From the NCBI RefSeq assembly GCF_006542425.1, contig NZ_VFID01000012.1, positions 124,001 to 188,000 of the forward strand: DNA of 64,000 nt, read 5' to 3'. Made by a program: the position numbers and the translations under genes. This document shows positions 46,102 through 57,174 of the stretch, in pieces (positions within the stretch are counted from its first letter, which is position 1; the number at the start of each line of letters is the position of its first letter). A model generated the notes under the pieces. That model ran no database searches and was not told where the DNA came from. It was given only the letters and a program-made list of their open reading frames with translations. The stretch comes from Pseudoxanthomonas sp. z9 (GTDB lineage Bacteria > Pseudomonadota > Gammaproteobacteria > Xanthomonadales > Xanthomonadaceae).

Positions 46102-47645
46102 CGTTCTTCCGATTGCGCGGCGTCCTCGCGCGCGATCCAATCCATGATGAGGCGGCGTGCGCGTTGTTCGCGCCTGCGACCGAGCAGGTATTCCTGGTTC
46201 AGCGCCCGGTACAGGCCCAGCATCACCAGCAACAGCAGCAGCGCGAATGGCAGCGCGGTGATGGTGATGACACCCTGCAGGGCATCCAGCCCGCCGGCCA
46301 GCAGCAGGGTCGCCGCGACCAGCGCCACGCCCACGCCCCAGACCAGGCGCCGGCGCAGCGGCGGATCGCCGGCGGTGTCGGTGGACATGCTCGCCAGTAC
46401 CAATACCGCCGAATCAGCCGAGGTCACGAAGAAGATCATCAACAGCAGCACCGCGATGCCGGCCAGCAGCGTCGACAGCGGCAGATGATCGAACAGGGTG
46501 AACAGCACGGTCTCATAGCCGCGCGCCAGGGGCGCGCCCATGTCCACGCCGCCGAGAATCTGCATCCACAACGCCGTGCCGCCGAACACCGAGAACCACA
46601 CGAAACCCAGCAGGCTGGGGATGACCACCACGCCGAACACGAACTCTCGGATGGTGCGGCCGCGCGAGATGCGCGCGATGAACGCGCCCACGAACGGCGC
46701 CCAGGCTATCCACCAGGCCCAGTAGAAAATGGTCCAGTCGGCCACCCAGGTGCTGCCGGAGAACGGCGACATCCGCAGGCTCATGTTGACCAGCTGGTTG
46801 AGGTAGGTGCCCAGCGAGGTGGTGAAGGTGTCGAAGATGAAACCGGTGGGCCCCAGCACGAGCACCATCGCCAGCAGCAGCGCGGCCAGCCCGAGGTTGA
46901 AGTTGGACAGCCACTTGATGCCGCGATCGACGCCGCTGATCGTGGACGCCATGTAGAGCACGAATGCCACGCCGATGATCGCGAGTTCGGTGCCGATTGA
47001 ATCGGGAATGCCGGTGACGCGCGCCAGGCCGGCGGCGATCTGGATGGTGCCGAAACCCAGCGTGGTGGCCACGCCGACCGCGGTGGCGACGACTGCGGCG
47101 ATGTTCACCGCATGGCCGATCCAGCCGCGATGATGCCGGCCGATCACCGGTTGCAGCAGATCGCTGATCAGGCCGCGCCCGCCGCGGTTGAACTGGAACC
47201 AGGCCATCGCCAGTCCGATCAGCGCATAGATCGCCCACGGATGCAGGCCCCAGTGGAAGAACACGTAGCGCATTGATGCGCGCGCGGCATCCAGGCTTGC
47301 GGGCGCCAGCCCTTCCGGTGGCTTGAAGTAGTGGGAAACCGGTTCGGCGGCGCCCCAGAACACCAGGCCGATGCCCATGCCGGTGGCGAACAGCATCGCC
47401 AGCCAGCTGGCATTGGAGAATTCCGGCTCGGCGTCCTCGCCACCAATGCGCAGGTTGGCGAAGCGCCCCACGGCCAGATACAGCAGGAAGACCAGCGCGG
47501 CGAACACGATCAGCAGGTACAGCCAGCCGGCACTGGAAATGATCCCGGCCAGCTGCTGCTGGATCCAGGCGTTGAAGGGACCGGGTGCGAGACCGGCGGC
47601 GGCGACCAGGAGGGCCACCAGCAGGATGGAGATACGGAAAACCAC
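46098..47645 (-). CDS. BCCT-family transporter (betaine/choline/carnitine type)
   Basis: Inner-membrane secondary transporter of 515 residues with about twelve helices. The family signature is YWAWWIAWAPFVGAFIARIS followed by RGRTIREFVFGVVVIPSLL (about residues 310-350); GLVFWGAAEPVSHYF is the other conserved block. BCCT proteins import quaternary ammonium compounds such as glycine betaine, choline or carnitine for osmoprotection. The start is GTG at 47645 with a perfect AAGGAGG at good spacing. It converges with the PhnD-like gene; the two stop codons share one hairpin. Confidence 0.94.
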   Translation of the reverse strand: MVFRISILLVALLVAAAGLAPGPFNAWIQQQLAGIISSAGWLYLLIVFAALVFLLYLAVGRFANLRIGGEDAEPEFSNASWLAMLFATGMGIGLVFWGAAEPVSHYFKPPEGLAPASLDAARASMRYVFFHWGLHPWAIYALIGLAMAWFQFNRGGRGLISDLLQPVIGRHHRGWIGHAVNIAAVVATAVGVATTLGFGTIQIAAGLARVTGIPDSIGTELAIIGVAFVLYMASTISGVDRGIKWLSNFNLGLAALLLAMVLVLGPTGFIFDTFTTSLGTYLNQLVNMSLRMSPFSGSTWVADWTIFYWAWWIAWAPFVGAFIARISRGRTIREFVFGVVVIPSLLGFVWFSVFGGTALWMQILGGVDMGAPLARGYETVLFTLFDHLPLSTLLAGIAVLLLMIFFVTSADSAVLVLASMSTDTAGDPPLRRRLVWGVGVALVAATLLLAGGLDALQGVITITALPFALLLLLVMLGLYRALNQEYLLGRRREQRARRLIMDWIAREDAAQSEER

Positions 47646-47826
47646 GCAGGCCTCCTTGTCATGAACGGAGTCGCCCGCTGGTGGAAAGAAAAGGCCCCGT
47701 GCAAGGGCTTGGCGTCACCAGCGGGCGCGCATGATAGCAATCCGCTCGTTTACGTTCCCTGATGACGGGGCCGCGGGTGGAATACGGGTTACAGCGCGGC
47801 GTCGGATCGGAATCGGACGCCACGGG

Positions 47827-47856
47827 CCCGCCTTTCGTCCCGGGACGAAAGGCGGG
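47827..47856 (-). terminator. 30-bp perfect palindrome just after the S9 peptidase stop
   Basis: Two 15-bp arms (CCCGCCTTTCGTCCC and its complement) meet with no loop, 6 nt after the peptidase stop. No T-tract follows. It may work as a strong terminator or RNA-stabilising hairpin, or be a binding site. Confidence 0.55.
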
Positions 47857-47862
47857 GCGCGA

Positions 47863-49803
47863 TCACGGCTTGCCGGGACCGATGTTCCGCGAAAGGAAGG
47901 CTTCCAGCCGCTGGTAGAACGCGATGTTGTTTTCTTCCTTGTAGAAGCCGTGGCCCTCCTTGGGCACCGCCATCCATTCAGGCTTGTTTCCCGCGCGTTC
48001 CAGCGCATCCTTCATTGCACGCGCCTGCGCGAACGGCGTGCGTTCGTCGATTTCGCCGTGTACCAGCAGGACAGGCACCTTGATGCCTGCCGCCAGCGAG
48101 GTGGGCGAATTAGCCGCCAGTTCCGCGTCATCCTTGCCAACCACGCGCTCGAGGTAGTTACGACCGTAGCGGGTCGATTTGATGTCGCCCTTGCTGTACA
48201 TCATCTTCAGATCGTAGAGGCCGGACACGCCGACCGCGCATTTGATGAGGTCCGGGGCCTTGGCCGCGGTCATCATCGCGGAGTAGCCGCCGAAGCTGGC
48301 GCCATAGGAACAGATGCGCGCGGGATCCGCGTAGCCCTGTCCAACCGCCCAGCGGACGCCATCCAGCAGATCGTCCTGGATGCGGGTTCCCCATTTCAGG
48401 TAGCCGGCCTGCTCGAAGCGATAGCCACGCCCCTTGGACCCGCGGAAATTGACTTGCAGGACGAGGTAGCCGCGGCTCGCGAGGAACTGCGCATCGGTAT
48501 CGAATGCCCAGTCGTCGCCGACCGCGTGCGGCCCGCCATGGGGAAGCAGGATCATCGGCAGCCGCGACGGTTGCTGGACGCCTGACGGGAGGGTCAGGAA
48601 GCCATCCAGCTCCACGCCGTCGCTGGCTTTGAAGCGGAAGGGACGACGTTCGCCCATGCGGGCGGGATCCAGTCCTTCCCGTCCCGCCAGCAGCCGGGAG
48701 ACCTTCATCTGCTTGCGATCGAACAGGTACCAGGCGCCGGGATCGCGATCGCTGTAGGCGTACAGCAGGGACACCGCGCCATCGCCGCTGTGATTGACAT
48801 AGGTGACGTACATGCCCGGGAAGCTCTGGTTGAGCTTCTGGTGCAACTGGGCTTCCGCGGACGCCGCATCGAAGTACACCATCCGCGGCTTGCCCTCGCC
48901 GAGCGTGGCGGCGAAGGGCTCCATGGGGGCCGCGGTCCATTCCACGTCGCCCACGCTGCCGAAATCATCCTTGGCCAGCACGGTGCGGTCCTGGCCCCGC
49001 AAGTCGGACTTGACCAGCATGGACGGCCCGCCGTCTTCGCTGAAGGAGGCGAACAGATGCTTCCCATCCGCGGAAAACGAGTAGGGCACGAACTTGCCGC
49101 CCAGTTCCTTGCCCGAAACGGGCGCCCAGTTCTCACCCTGTGCATCGGCGGCGTACAGCAGGTAGTTGTTGTTGTCGTCCGTTCCCGACGCGAAGCGCGG
49201 GACACCCGCACGGTCGAGGGTGAATGACAGGTCCTTGACCGGGATGTCGGCGACCAGGCGGGCGGTCGTGCGTTCGGCATCCACGTCGTACAACTGCGAG
49301 CGGTTCGTGCCCATGGAAAGCCGGCGCATGTAGAAATGGCCATTCCGCACTTCGGGCACGCCCTCGATATAGCCGAAACCGGCGTCGATCCCGGCCGTGC
49401 GCGTGCTCTGCTGGTAGCCGAACACGTACTTCTGGTTCTTGCCGTCGAAGTCGGTGGCGATGATTTCGCCCATCGGGGTCGGCTCCTCGCGCGAGCCCAT
49501 CTGCCGGCCCTTGGCGATCACCAGCCGCTTCGGACTGACCCAGTAGATTTGCGCAGGCAGTTCGTAGCGGGGCAGGCGCAGCAGCGCGGTCTGCTGCATG
49601 TCCTGCAGGCGGTAGATCAGCAGCGCATGGTTGCCATCACCGAAGTCGGCGGCGACGGACAGGTGCTGTCCGTCGGGCGACAGGCGCGGCGAATGCAGCT
49701 TGTTGGAATTCGCGAAAGCCTGGACCGGTACCGGCTCGGCCGCGGTGACGTGTGACGACAGCGCGCACAATGCTGCGAAGGCAGCAATCTTCCCTTTGTT
49801 CAT
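47863..49803 (-). CDS. Secreted S9-family prolyl oligopeptidase-like peptidase
   Basis: Serine peptidase of 646 residues with a signal peptide (IAAFAALCALSSHVTA). The N-terminal part is a beta-propeller-like domain with repeated short blocks; the C-terminal alpha/beta-hydrolase domain has the nucleophile in ICSYGASFGGYSAMMT (Ser near 497), the Asp in HGEIDERTPFAQA and the His in KEGHGFYKEEN. HGGPHAVGDDWAFD and VNFRGSKGRGYRF are further S9C blocks. Relatives are dipeptidyl or acylaminoacyl peptidases; the cleavage preference is not predictable. Secreted S9 peptidases are numerous in this bacterial family. Confidence 0.92.
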   Translation of the reverse strand: MNKGKIAAFAALCALSSHVTAAEPVPVQAFANSNKLHSPRLSPDGQHLSVAADFGDGNHALLIYRLQDMQQTALLRLPRYELPAQIYWVSPKRLVIAKGRQMGSREEPTPMGEIIATDFDGKNQKYVFGYQQSTRTAGIDAGFGYIEGVPEVRNGHFYMRRLSMGTNRSQLYDVDAERTTARLVADIPVKDLSFTLDRAGVPRFASGTDDNNNYLLYAADAQGENWAPVSGKELGGKFVPYSFSADGKHLFASFSEDGGPSMLVKSDLRGQDRTVLAKDDFGSVGDVEWTAAPMEPFAATLGEGKPRMVYFDAASAEAQLHQKLNQSFPGMYVTYVNHSGDGAVSLLYAYSDRDPGAWYLFDRKQMKVSRLLAGREGLDPARMGERRPFRFKASDGVELDGFLTLPSGVQQPSRLPMILLPHGGPHAVGDDWAFDTDAQFLASRGYLVLQVNFRGSKGRGYRFEQAGYLKWGTRIQDDLLDGVRWAVGQGYADPARICSYGASFGGYSAMMTAAKAPDLIKCAVGVSGLYDLKMMYSKGDIKSTRYGRNYLERVVGKDDAELAANSPTSLAAGIKVPVLLVHGEIDERTPFAQARAMKDALERAGNKPEWMAVPKEGHGFYKEENNIAFYQRLEAFLSRNIGPGKP

Positions 49804-49913
49804 GTTTCCCCTGGAGGCTCCGTGTATCCCCAGGAAGAGGGTAACCCGTCGCTTCGCCCGGCGTCATCGGCCGCCAATGGCGTTCCGGGCGGTTTGGTTG
49901 TCTAATAGCGCCC

Positions 49914-51960
<2,047 letters not shown>

Positions 51961-52069
51961 ACCATGCGGCGGGCGGATGCGTCCGTTCGCCGTCTTTCCG
52001 GGGCGGCGGGGCTTGTGCCGCCGCCGCGCCCGCGCCACGCTTGGGGTCCCGGACAGGAGAATGCCGAAC

Positions 52070-52681
52070 ATGCGCCAAGCCATCCCATTCCTCACCCGCG
52101 GCCTGCTGCTGGCCGGGGTCCTGCTGCTGGCGGCTTGCGCCACCGGTCCGCGCATCAGCAGCGAAGCCGATCCTTCCGCCGATTTCGCCGGCTACCGCAG
52201 TTTCTCGTTCTATTCGCCGCTGGCGGTGGAGAGCGAGGGCTACGCGACCATCACCAGCGCCCGGCTGAAGGCGGCGGCCCGCGCCCAGATGGAATCGCGG
52301 GGCTACGTCTACGAAGAGAAATCGCCGGACCTGTGGCTGAACATCAATGCCTACATGCAGGAAAAGACCGACGTGGTCAGCATGCCGGACGTGGACTACA
52401 ACTACTACTACAGCTATCGCGCCCGCCGGTACGTCGCGGTTCCCTACTGGTACGACCGCACCAACGTCTACCAGTACACCGAGGGCACGCTGAACTTCGA
52501 TCTGGTCGACGCCAAGCGCAACCAGCTGGTGTGGGAGGGCATCGCGGTCGGCCGCGTCGCCAACGCCAAGCCGGCTGAACGCGCCGCGCGGCTGGACCAG
52601 GCGGTCGCCGACATCTTTGCGCGTTACCCATACCGGGCCGGCAGCGGTACCCCGGTCGTTCCCGCGGCGCCGCGCAAATGA
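52070..52681 (+). CDS. DUF4136-type lipoprotein
   Basis: Lipoprotein of 203 residues. The lipobox is LLLAACATGP (Cys near residue 22). DFAGYRSFSFYSPLAVES and MESRGYVYEEKSPDLWLNINAYMQEK match the DUF4136 pattern, and a tyrosine-rich stretch (DVDYNYYYSYRARRYVAVPYWYDRTNVYQYTEG) lies around residues 106-140. AGGAG spaced 9 nt before the ATG at 52070 favours it over the one at 52061. The function of the family is unknown. Its stop overlaps the next gene (ATGA). Confidence 0.85.
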   Translation: MRQAIPFLTRGLLLAGVLLLAACATGPRISSEADPSADFAGYRSFSFYSPLAVESEGYATITSARLKAAARAQMESRGYVYEEKSPDLWLNINAYMQEKTDVVSMPDVDYNYYYSYRARRYVAVPYWYDRTNVYQYTEGTLNFDLVDAKRNQLVWEGIAVGRVANAKPAERAARLDQAVADIFARYPYRAGSGTPVVPAAPRK

Positions 52682-52845
52682 GCGGCGCGGCGAGTGCGGC
52701 CCGGGCGGGCATCGGCTTCGGCACGGCGTTGGCGATCACCATTTCCTGGAGCGCCAACAAGTCGCTGCTATGGGCCATCATCCACGGCCTGCTGTCGTGG
52801 ATCTACGTGATCTATTACGCGCTGGTCTACCACTTCAAGGGTTGA
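52678..52845 (+). CDS. Small membrane protein, 55 residues
   Basis: A short gene with ATG overlapping the stop of the lipoprotein gene (ATGA) and ending one base before the channel-like gene. The peptide has a glycine/alanine-rich N-terminus followed by hydrophobic segments (GIGFGTALAITISW and SLLWAIIHGLLSWIYVIYYALVY) that could form one or two membrane helices, and ends in HFKG. No similarity is recognised. Coupling on both sides argues that it is real. Confidence 0.72.
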   Translation: MSGAASAARAGIGFGTALAITISWSANKSLLWAIIHGLLSWIYVIYYALVYHFKG

Positions 52846-52846
52846 G

Positions 52847-53533
52847 ATGGGCATGACCTGGCTCCGCTGGCTGGTTACCGCGCGCCGGCACCCGTCGGCG
52901 TGGTTGCTGCTGGTGCAGCTTGGCGGGGTGCTGCTGTACCCGGTGATGGAAAGCACCGCCGGCGGCCGCGCGCTGTTCGGGGCTTTCGGGATCCTGGTCC
53001 TGGCGCTGGCGCTGTGGGTGGTCAACCGCAGCCCGCTGCGGCTGTGGTTCGCGCTGGCGCTGGGCGTGCCGTCGGTGGTGCTGTCGCTGCTGGCCGCGAT
53101 CACCGACAACAACGTGCTGTATACCCTCGCGCACCTGCTGGAGAGCGCGCTGTACTTCTATACGGCCGGCAGCCTGATGGCCTACATGCTGCAGGACCAC
53201 GAGGTTTCCAGCGACGAACTGTTCGCCGCCGGCGCAACCTTCACCCTGCTGGCGTGGGCGTTCGCGTTCGCCTTCTCGGTCTGCCAGCAGTGGTATCCGG
53301 GCAGCTTCATCGCGGCGGTGAATCCGGAGCAACCGCGCACCTGGATGGAGTTGCTGTTCCTCAGTTTCAGCCTGCTTTCGGGCGTGGGCCTGAGCGACAT
53401 CGTGCCGGTGCAGGCGCAGGCGCGCGCGCTGGTGATGCTGGAACAGTTCGCCGGGGTCATGTACATCGCCCTGGTGGTGTCGCGGCTGATCGGCCTGACC
53501 ACCCTGAAGATGGGGATGCGCAAGAGCGGTTGA
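52847..53533 (+). CDS. Ion-channel-like membrane protein with degenerate selectivity filter
   Basis: Polytopic protein of 228 residues with about six hydrophobic segments. The C-terminal part has the layout of a two-helix pore: MELLFLSFSLLSGVGLSDIVP then ALVMLEQFAGVMYIALVVSRLIGL (about residues 165-220). The region where potassium channels have TVGYGD reads SGVGLSDI, so ion selectivity may be lost or changed. It follows the 55-residue membrane gene with one base between, and probably forms a unit with it and the lipoprotein gene. Start at 52847; ATG at 52853 also possible. Confidence 0.78.
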   Translation: MGMTWLRWLVTARRHPSAWLLLVQLGGVLLYPVMESTAGGRALFGAFGILVLALALWVVNRSPLRLWFALALGVPSVVLSLLAAITDNNVLYTLAHLLESALYFYTAGSLMAYMLQDHEVSSDELFAAGATFTLLAWAFAFAFSVCQQWYPGSFIAAVNPEQPRTWMELLFLSFSLLSGVGLSDIVPVQAQARALVMLEQFAGVMYIALVVSRLIGLTTLKMGMRKSG

Positions 53534-53565
53534 ACCCGGCTTGGCAACGGTCGGCCCATGCAAAC

Positions 53566-53593
53566 AAAAAAGCCCGCCGATGGCGGGCTTTTT
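53566..53593. terminator. Bidirectional terminator between the channel-like gene and ppa
   Basis: GCCCGCC-GAT-GGCGGGC forms a 7-bp stem flanked by six A and five T, so it works in both directions for the two convergent genes. Confidence 0.92.
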
Positions 53594-53613
53594 GCTGCGA
53601 GCGCGGGACCGGC

Positions 53614-54150
53614 CTACTTTTTCAGTTCGGCGTAGCGCTGCATCGCCTCGACCAGCACCTGCTTGGCGTCGGCGGCATTGCCCCAACCATCCAGCTTCAC
53701 CCACTTGCCCTTCTCCAGATCCTTGTAGTGCTCGAAGAAGTGGCCGATGCGCTCCAGCCAGTGCGGGCTGACCTGATCGATGTCGTTGATGTGCTTGTAG
53801 CCGGAGAAAACCTTCTCGACCGGCACCGCCAGCAGCTTCTCGTCGCTGCCGGCCTCGTCGCTCATGCGCAGCACGCCGACCGGGCGGCAGCGGATGACCG
53901 AGCCGGGGATCAGCGGCAACGGCAGTACCACCAGCACGTCGGCGGGATCGCCGTCGCCGCACTGGGTGTTGGGCACGTAGCCGTAGTTGCAGGGATAGCG
54001 CATCGGGGTGGAGAGGATGCGATCGACGAAGATCGCCCCGCTTTCCTTGTCCACTTCGTACTTCACCGGTTCCGAATCCTTCGGGATTTCGATGATGACG
54101 TTGATTTCTTCCGGCGGGTTCTTGCCGGTGGAAACGTGGTCCAGACCCAT
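53614..54150 (-). CDS. ppa: Inorganic pyrophosphatase
   Basis: Soluble family I pyrophosphatase of 178 residues, hydrolysing PPi released by biosynthesis. The signature GDGDPADVLVVLPLPL (about residues 63-78) with its metal-binding Asp residues is intact; EINVIIEIPKDSEPVKYEVDKESG and MRYPCNYGYVPNTQCGDGD are also typical. The ATG at 54150 (MGLDHVSTGK) is preferred; the longer frame upstream lacks family sequence. It converges with the channel-like gene across a shared terminator. Confidence 0.97.
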   Translation of the reverse strand: MGLDHVSTGKNPPEEINVIIEIPKDSEPVKYEVDKESGAIFVDRILSTPMRYPCNYGYVPNTQCGDGDPADVLVVLPLPLIPGSVIRCRPVGVLRMSDEAGSDEKLLAVPVEKVFSGYKHINDIDQVSPHWLERIGHFFEHYKDLEKGKWVKLDGWGNAADAKQVLVEAMQRYAELKK

Positions 54151-54346
54151 GATGCGTGTGCTCCAGAGCGTGCGGAATGACAGGGCCGGCAATTCTACGC
54201 GGTTGCCTGCTGCGGCGCAGCAGGGCCGGGCTGGCGGACTTTCCGGGAGGGGCAGGAATCCCCGCGGAGCCGGTGCGCGGGGCCAGCCGCCGCCGGTCCG
54301 CCATGGGGGTTGCGGCTCAGCTTGCCGGCCCTAGAATCCGCCCCGT

Positions 54347-55135
54347 ATGCGCCACCCCTCCGTCCTGCTGGTCTGCCTGCTGGTCTTCCTGGCCGGCCCG
54401 GGCGTGCCCGAGGCCCAGGCGCGGACGGTCTACCGCTGCGTGCGCGACGGTACCGTCAGCCTGGCCACGGCGCCGGAGCCGGGGTCGCGCTGCCAGGCGA
54501 AGGAAATCGACGACAACGCCGTGCAGACCCCGAACCTGTGGGGGCGGATGGGCATCTTCAGCGGCACCCTGTACGAGCGCGAACAGGATGGCCAGTTGGT
54601 GTACAGCACCCGCAACCTGCCCGGGTCGCGGGTCTACCTGAAGTTCACCGTCGCCACCCCACCGGGAGAACCGGCCCATCCGGGGCTGGGCAAGGTCGGC
54701 AAGCCGCGCCTGAACATGTATCCGGTGGATTTCCGCACGGCGGCGAAGAATACCGGCGTGGACGATGCCTGGCTGCGCGCGATTGCCCATGCGGAAAGCG
54801 ATTTCGACGCCAAGGCGGTCTCCTCCAAGGGAGCCAAGGGCGTGATGCAGCTGATGCCGGAGGTGGCGACCGAGTACGGGGTGACCGATCCGTTCTCCTC
54901 CACCCAGTCCATCGACGCCGGCGCGCGCCATCTCAGGCAGCTGATGCGCCGCTACAAGGGCGATCTGACCTTGGTCGCAGCGGCCTACAACGCCGGCATC
55001 GGCACCGTCACCCGCTACGGCGGGGTGCCGCCCTATGCCGAAACCCGGGAATACGTGGCCAAGGTCACCGCCCTGTACGACCTGTACCTGCGCGCGCTCG
55101 GCCGCAAGAGCGCTCCCGAACGCCCGGCGCAGTAA
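54347..55135 (+). CDS. Secreted lytic transglycosylase (SLT domain)
   Basis: Peptidoglycan-cleaving enzyme of 262 residues with a signal peptide (LLVCLLVFLAGPGVPEAQA). A cysteine-bearing N-terminal part (YRCVRDGTVSLATAP, then SRCQAKEID) resembles a DUF4124 domain. The C-terminal SLT domain has the catalytic Glu in RAIAHAESDFDAKAVSSKGA (about residue 150), GVMQLMPEVATEYGV and AAYNAGIGTVTRYGGVPPY, all typical of family 1 lytic transglycosylases. The start is ATG at 54347. A 211-nt intergenic region precedes it and holds nothing I could identify. Confidence 0.93.
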   Translation: MRHPSVLLVCLLVFLAGPGVPEAQARTVYRCVRDGTVSLATAPEPGSRCQAKEIDDNAVQTPNLWGRMGIFSGTLYEREQDGQLVYSTRNLPGSRVYLKFTVATPPGEPAHPGLGKVGKPRLNMYPVDFRTAAKNTGVDDAWLRAIAHAESDFDAKAVSSKGAKGVMQLMPEVATEYGVTDPFSSTQSIDAGARHLRQLMRRYKGDLTLVAAAYNAGIGTVTRYGGVPPYAETREYVAKVTALYDLYLRALGRKSAPERPAQ

Positions 55136-55252
55136 CCGGCCGGCGAACCGGGCACCGGCTTCGGCGTGCGCGGCGCCCCTTCACTTCCACATCCCCCGTG
55201 CGGGCCTATGGTCTGGATCAGGCTGGATGACAGCCGCCCACGGGAGAACGCC

Positions 55253-55756
55253 ATGAAACGACGTGTTTTCAGCGCTCCGGACCTGGGTACCGCGGAACAG
55301 GCCATGGGTGCCGCGCTCCGACTCGGCATCCGCCCCGGCCATGCCGCGGTCCTGGCCCAGTCCGACATCGAGATGACCCAGGTCCCCGATGCCGAGAAGG
55401 AAGCCTCGCCGACCGACTTCATTCCCGCCGCGTGGCGCGGAATCGTGGGCGGTGGCGTCATCGGGCTGATCGGTGGGCTGGTCGGCATGTGGCTGCCGCA
55501 GGCCGGGTTCCATGCGCTCGGGGTGATCATCACCACCCTGGTGGGCGCGACGGTCGGTGGCTGGTCCGCCGCGCTGGCCGGGTCCACGGTGCCCAGCGAG
55601 GTTCGCCGCGACTACGAGCGCGAAATCGAGGCCGGCCGCCTGCTGGTGGTGATCGACGGCGAGGACGACGCGCTGCTGGACCGCGCCAGCCAGGCGATCG
55701 CCGCCACCGACGGCATGCAACCGTTGCGGCAGGTGCCGCATGGGCTGCTGCACTGA
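55253..55756 (+). CDS. Glycine-zipper protein, conserved hypothetical
   Basis: Protein of 167 residues. A soluble N-terminus (about 1-60) is followed by a glycine-rich hydrophobic stretch (GGGVIGLIGGLVGMWLPQ and VIITTLVGATVGGWSAALAGS) typical of glycine-zipper segments that insert in membranes. The C-terminus (GRLLVVIDGEDDALLDRASQAI) resembles the ligand-binding half of general stress proteins that use a 17M-like fold. The ATG at 55253 has GGGAG upstream. Function unknown. Confidence 0.72.
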   Translation: MKRRVFSAPDLGTAEQAMGAALRLGIRPGHAAVLAQSDIEMTQVPDAEKEASPTDFIPAAWRGIVGGGVIGLIGGLVGMWLPQAGFHALGVIITTLVGATVGGWSAALAGSTVPSEVRRDYEREIEAGRLLVVIDGEDDALLDRASQAIAATDGMQPLRQVPHGLLH

Positions 55757-55834
55757 GCCTCACCCGCAACTGATGACAACCGTCACTGGTCCCGGCGCCC
55801 CGCCGGGACCTAAGGTGGGCCACCCAATCCCCGG

Positions 55835-56353
55835 ATGCCCGCCATGCCCGCCGTCGCCCTGCCAGCCTTGACTCCCTATCTCGTCACCGCGGGAATCGGC
55901 TGGATCATGTATCGCCGCATCCGTCGCAGCTTCGGCCGCCAGCCCTGGCAGCCCAAGCGTACCGTGCTCCGCCTGGTCCTGATGGTGCTGCTGCTGGGCA
56001 TGCTGCTGTTCGGCGCCGCGTTCCTGCCCGGGGTGGCGACCGGCGTCGCCGCCGGGCTGGCGGGTGGCCTGCTGCTGGGCGGATTCGCGCTGCGGCATAC
56101 GCGTGTGGAATGGCATGAAGGGCTGCCGACCTACGTGCCGAACCCGTGGTTCGGCGGCATCCTGACCCTGCTGCTGGTCGGTCGCCTGGCATGGCGCTGG
56201 TCGCAGGGCGCGTTCGCGGACGGCGCGACGGCCACCGCACAGCAGGCCAGTCCGCTGACGATGGGATTCGCGGCGGCGCTGGTCGGTTATTTCCTGCTGC
56301 TCAATGCCGGCCTGTGGTGGCGCATGCGGCGCCTGCACGCCACGGTCGGCTAG
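55835..56353 (+). CDS. Hypothetical polytopic membrane protein
   Basis: Unrecognised protein of 172 residues with four or five membrane segments (for example LTPYLVTAGIGWIMYRRI, VLRLVLMVLLLGMLLFGAAF, GILTLLLVGRLAW and GFAAALVGYFLLLNAGLWW). Arginine clusters (YRRIRRS, WWRMRRLH) mark the cytoplasmic loops. No ribosome site is convincing; the ATG at 55844 is an alternative. It lies 78 nt after the glycine-zipper gene and may be co-transcribed. Confidence 0.6.
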   Translation: MPAMPAVALPALTPYLVTAGIGWIMYRRIRRSFGRQPWQPKRTVLRLVLMVLLLGMLLFGAAFLPGVATGVAAGLAGGLLLGGFALRHTRVEWHEGLPTYVPNPWFGGILTLLLVGRLAWRWSQGAFADGATATAQQASPLTMGFAAALVGYFLLLNAGLWWRMRRLHATVG

Positions 56354-56371
56354 GCGGATGTCGGCCCCGAA

Positions 56372-57007
56372 TCAGCGCGCAATCGCTTCGGACTCGATGA
56401 TCCGCGTACCGGGCGTCGCCGCATGGGCGGCCTCCAGCAATGCGGAGGCCACCGCGGTCGCCGGGACCACCCGGTAGCGCGCGGGCACCAGCGGCGAGAG
56501 CGTGGTCAGCAGGCGCAGCGCGAGGTGCTCGCCGGTGCGCGTCCGGGCGCGTTCGCCGCCCAGCAGGGAAGGGCGGATGAAGGTGAGCGAATCGAAGCCG
56601 CAGGCGGACAGCGCCTGTTCCAGCTCTCCTTTCGTGCGCGAGTAGAAGATCCGCGAATCCGCGCGTGCGCCGGCGGCCGAGGTGACCGCCAGCGTGCGCG
56701 CGCCGTGCTGGTGCAACAGGCGGGCGAGCGCGAGCGGATAGTCGAAGTCGACCCGGCGGAAGGCATCGCGCGAGCCGGCGTCGCGCAGGGTCGTGCCCAG
56801 CGCGCAGACCATGGCGTCGGCGCGCCAATAGTCGGCCGCCGGATCCAGCCGCTCGAAATCGATGACCGGGTTCGACAATCGCGGATGCGGGGGCAAGGGA
56901 CGACGGGTGGGCGCGATGACCCTGCCGACGCGGGCATCCGCCAACGCGAGCGCCAGCACCGCCTGGCCCACCAGTCCCGTGCTTCCCGCGAGCAGCAGCC
57001 GTTCCAT
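56372..57007 (-). CDS. NAD(P)-binding protein of the HTATIP2/atypical SDR type
   Basis: Rossmann-fold protein of 211 residues. The cofactor-binding motif LLAGSTGLVGQAVLALAL (about residues 4-21) and the region VTSAAGARADSRIFYSRTKGELEQAL, with a YxxxK-like Tyr-Ser-Arg-Thr-Lys, identify an atypical short-chain dehydrogenase close to the oxidoreductase HTATIP2 group. GGAGG precedes the ATG at 57007, which is why that start is used. Substrate unknown. It converges with the membrane protein gene. Confidence 0.85.
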   Translation of the reverse strand: MERLLLAGSTGLVGQAVLALALADARVGRVIAPTRRPLPPHPRLSNPVIDFERLDPAADYWRADAMVCALGTTLRDAGSRDAFRRVDFDYPLALARLLHQHGARTLAVTSAAGARADSRIFYSRTKGELEQALSACGFDSLTFIRPSLLGGERARTRTGEHLALRLLTTLSPLVPARYRVVPATAVASALLEAAHAATPGTRIIESEAIAR

Positions 57008-57174
57008 TCCGTCCTCCCGTGGCGGATTTCCGCCGTGGCCCGGCACGACGATATTCAGAGGTGCAACGGTGCCGCCGCGCGCATCACGTATCCTATGCCA
57101 TCGCCGCCGGACGCTGCGGCACCTGCACGATCCGCGTTGCCGGATCCCCGCGTGACGGGAGCACGCATGAACGC

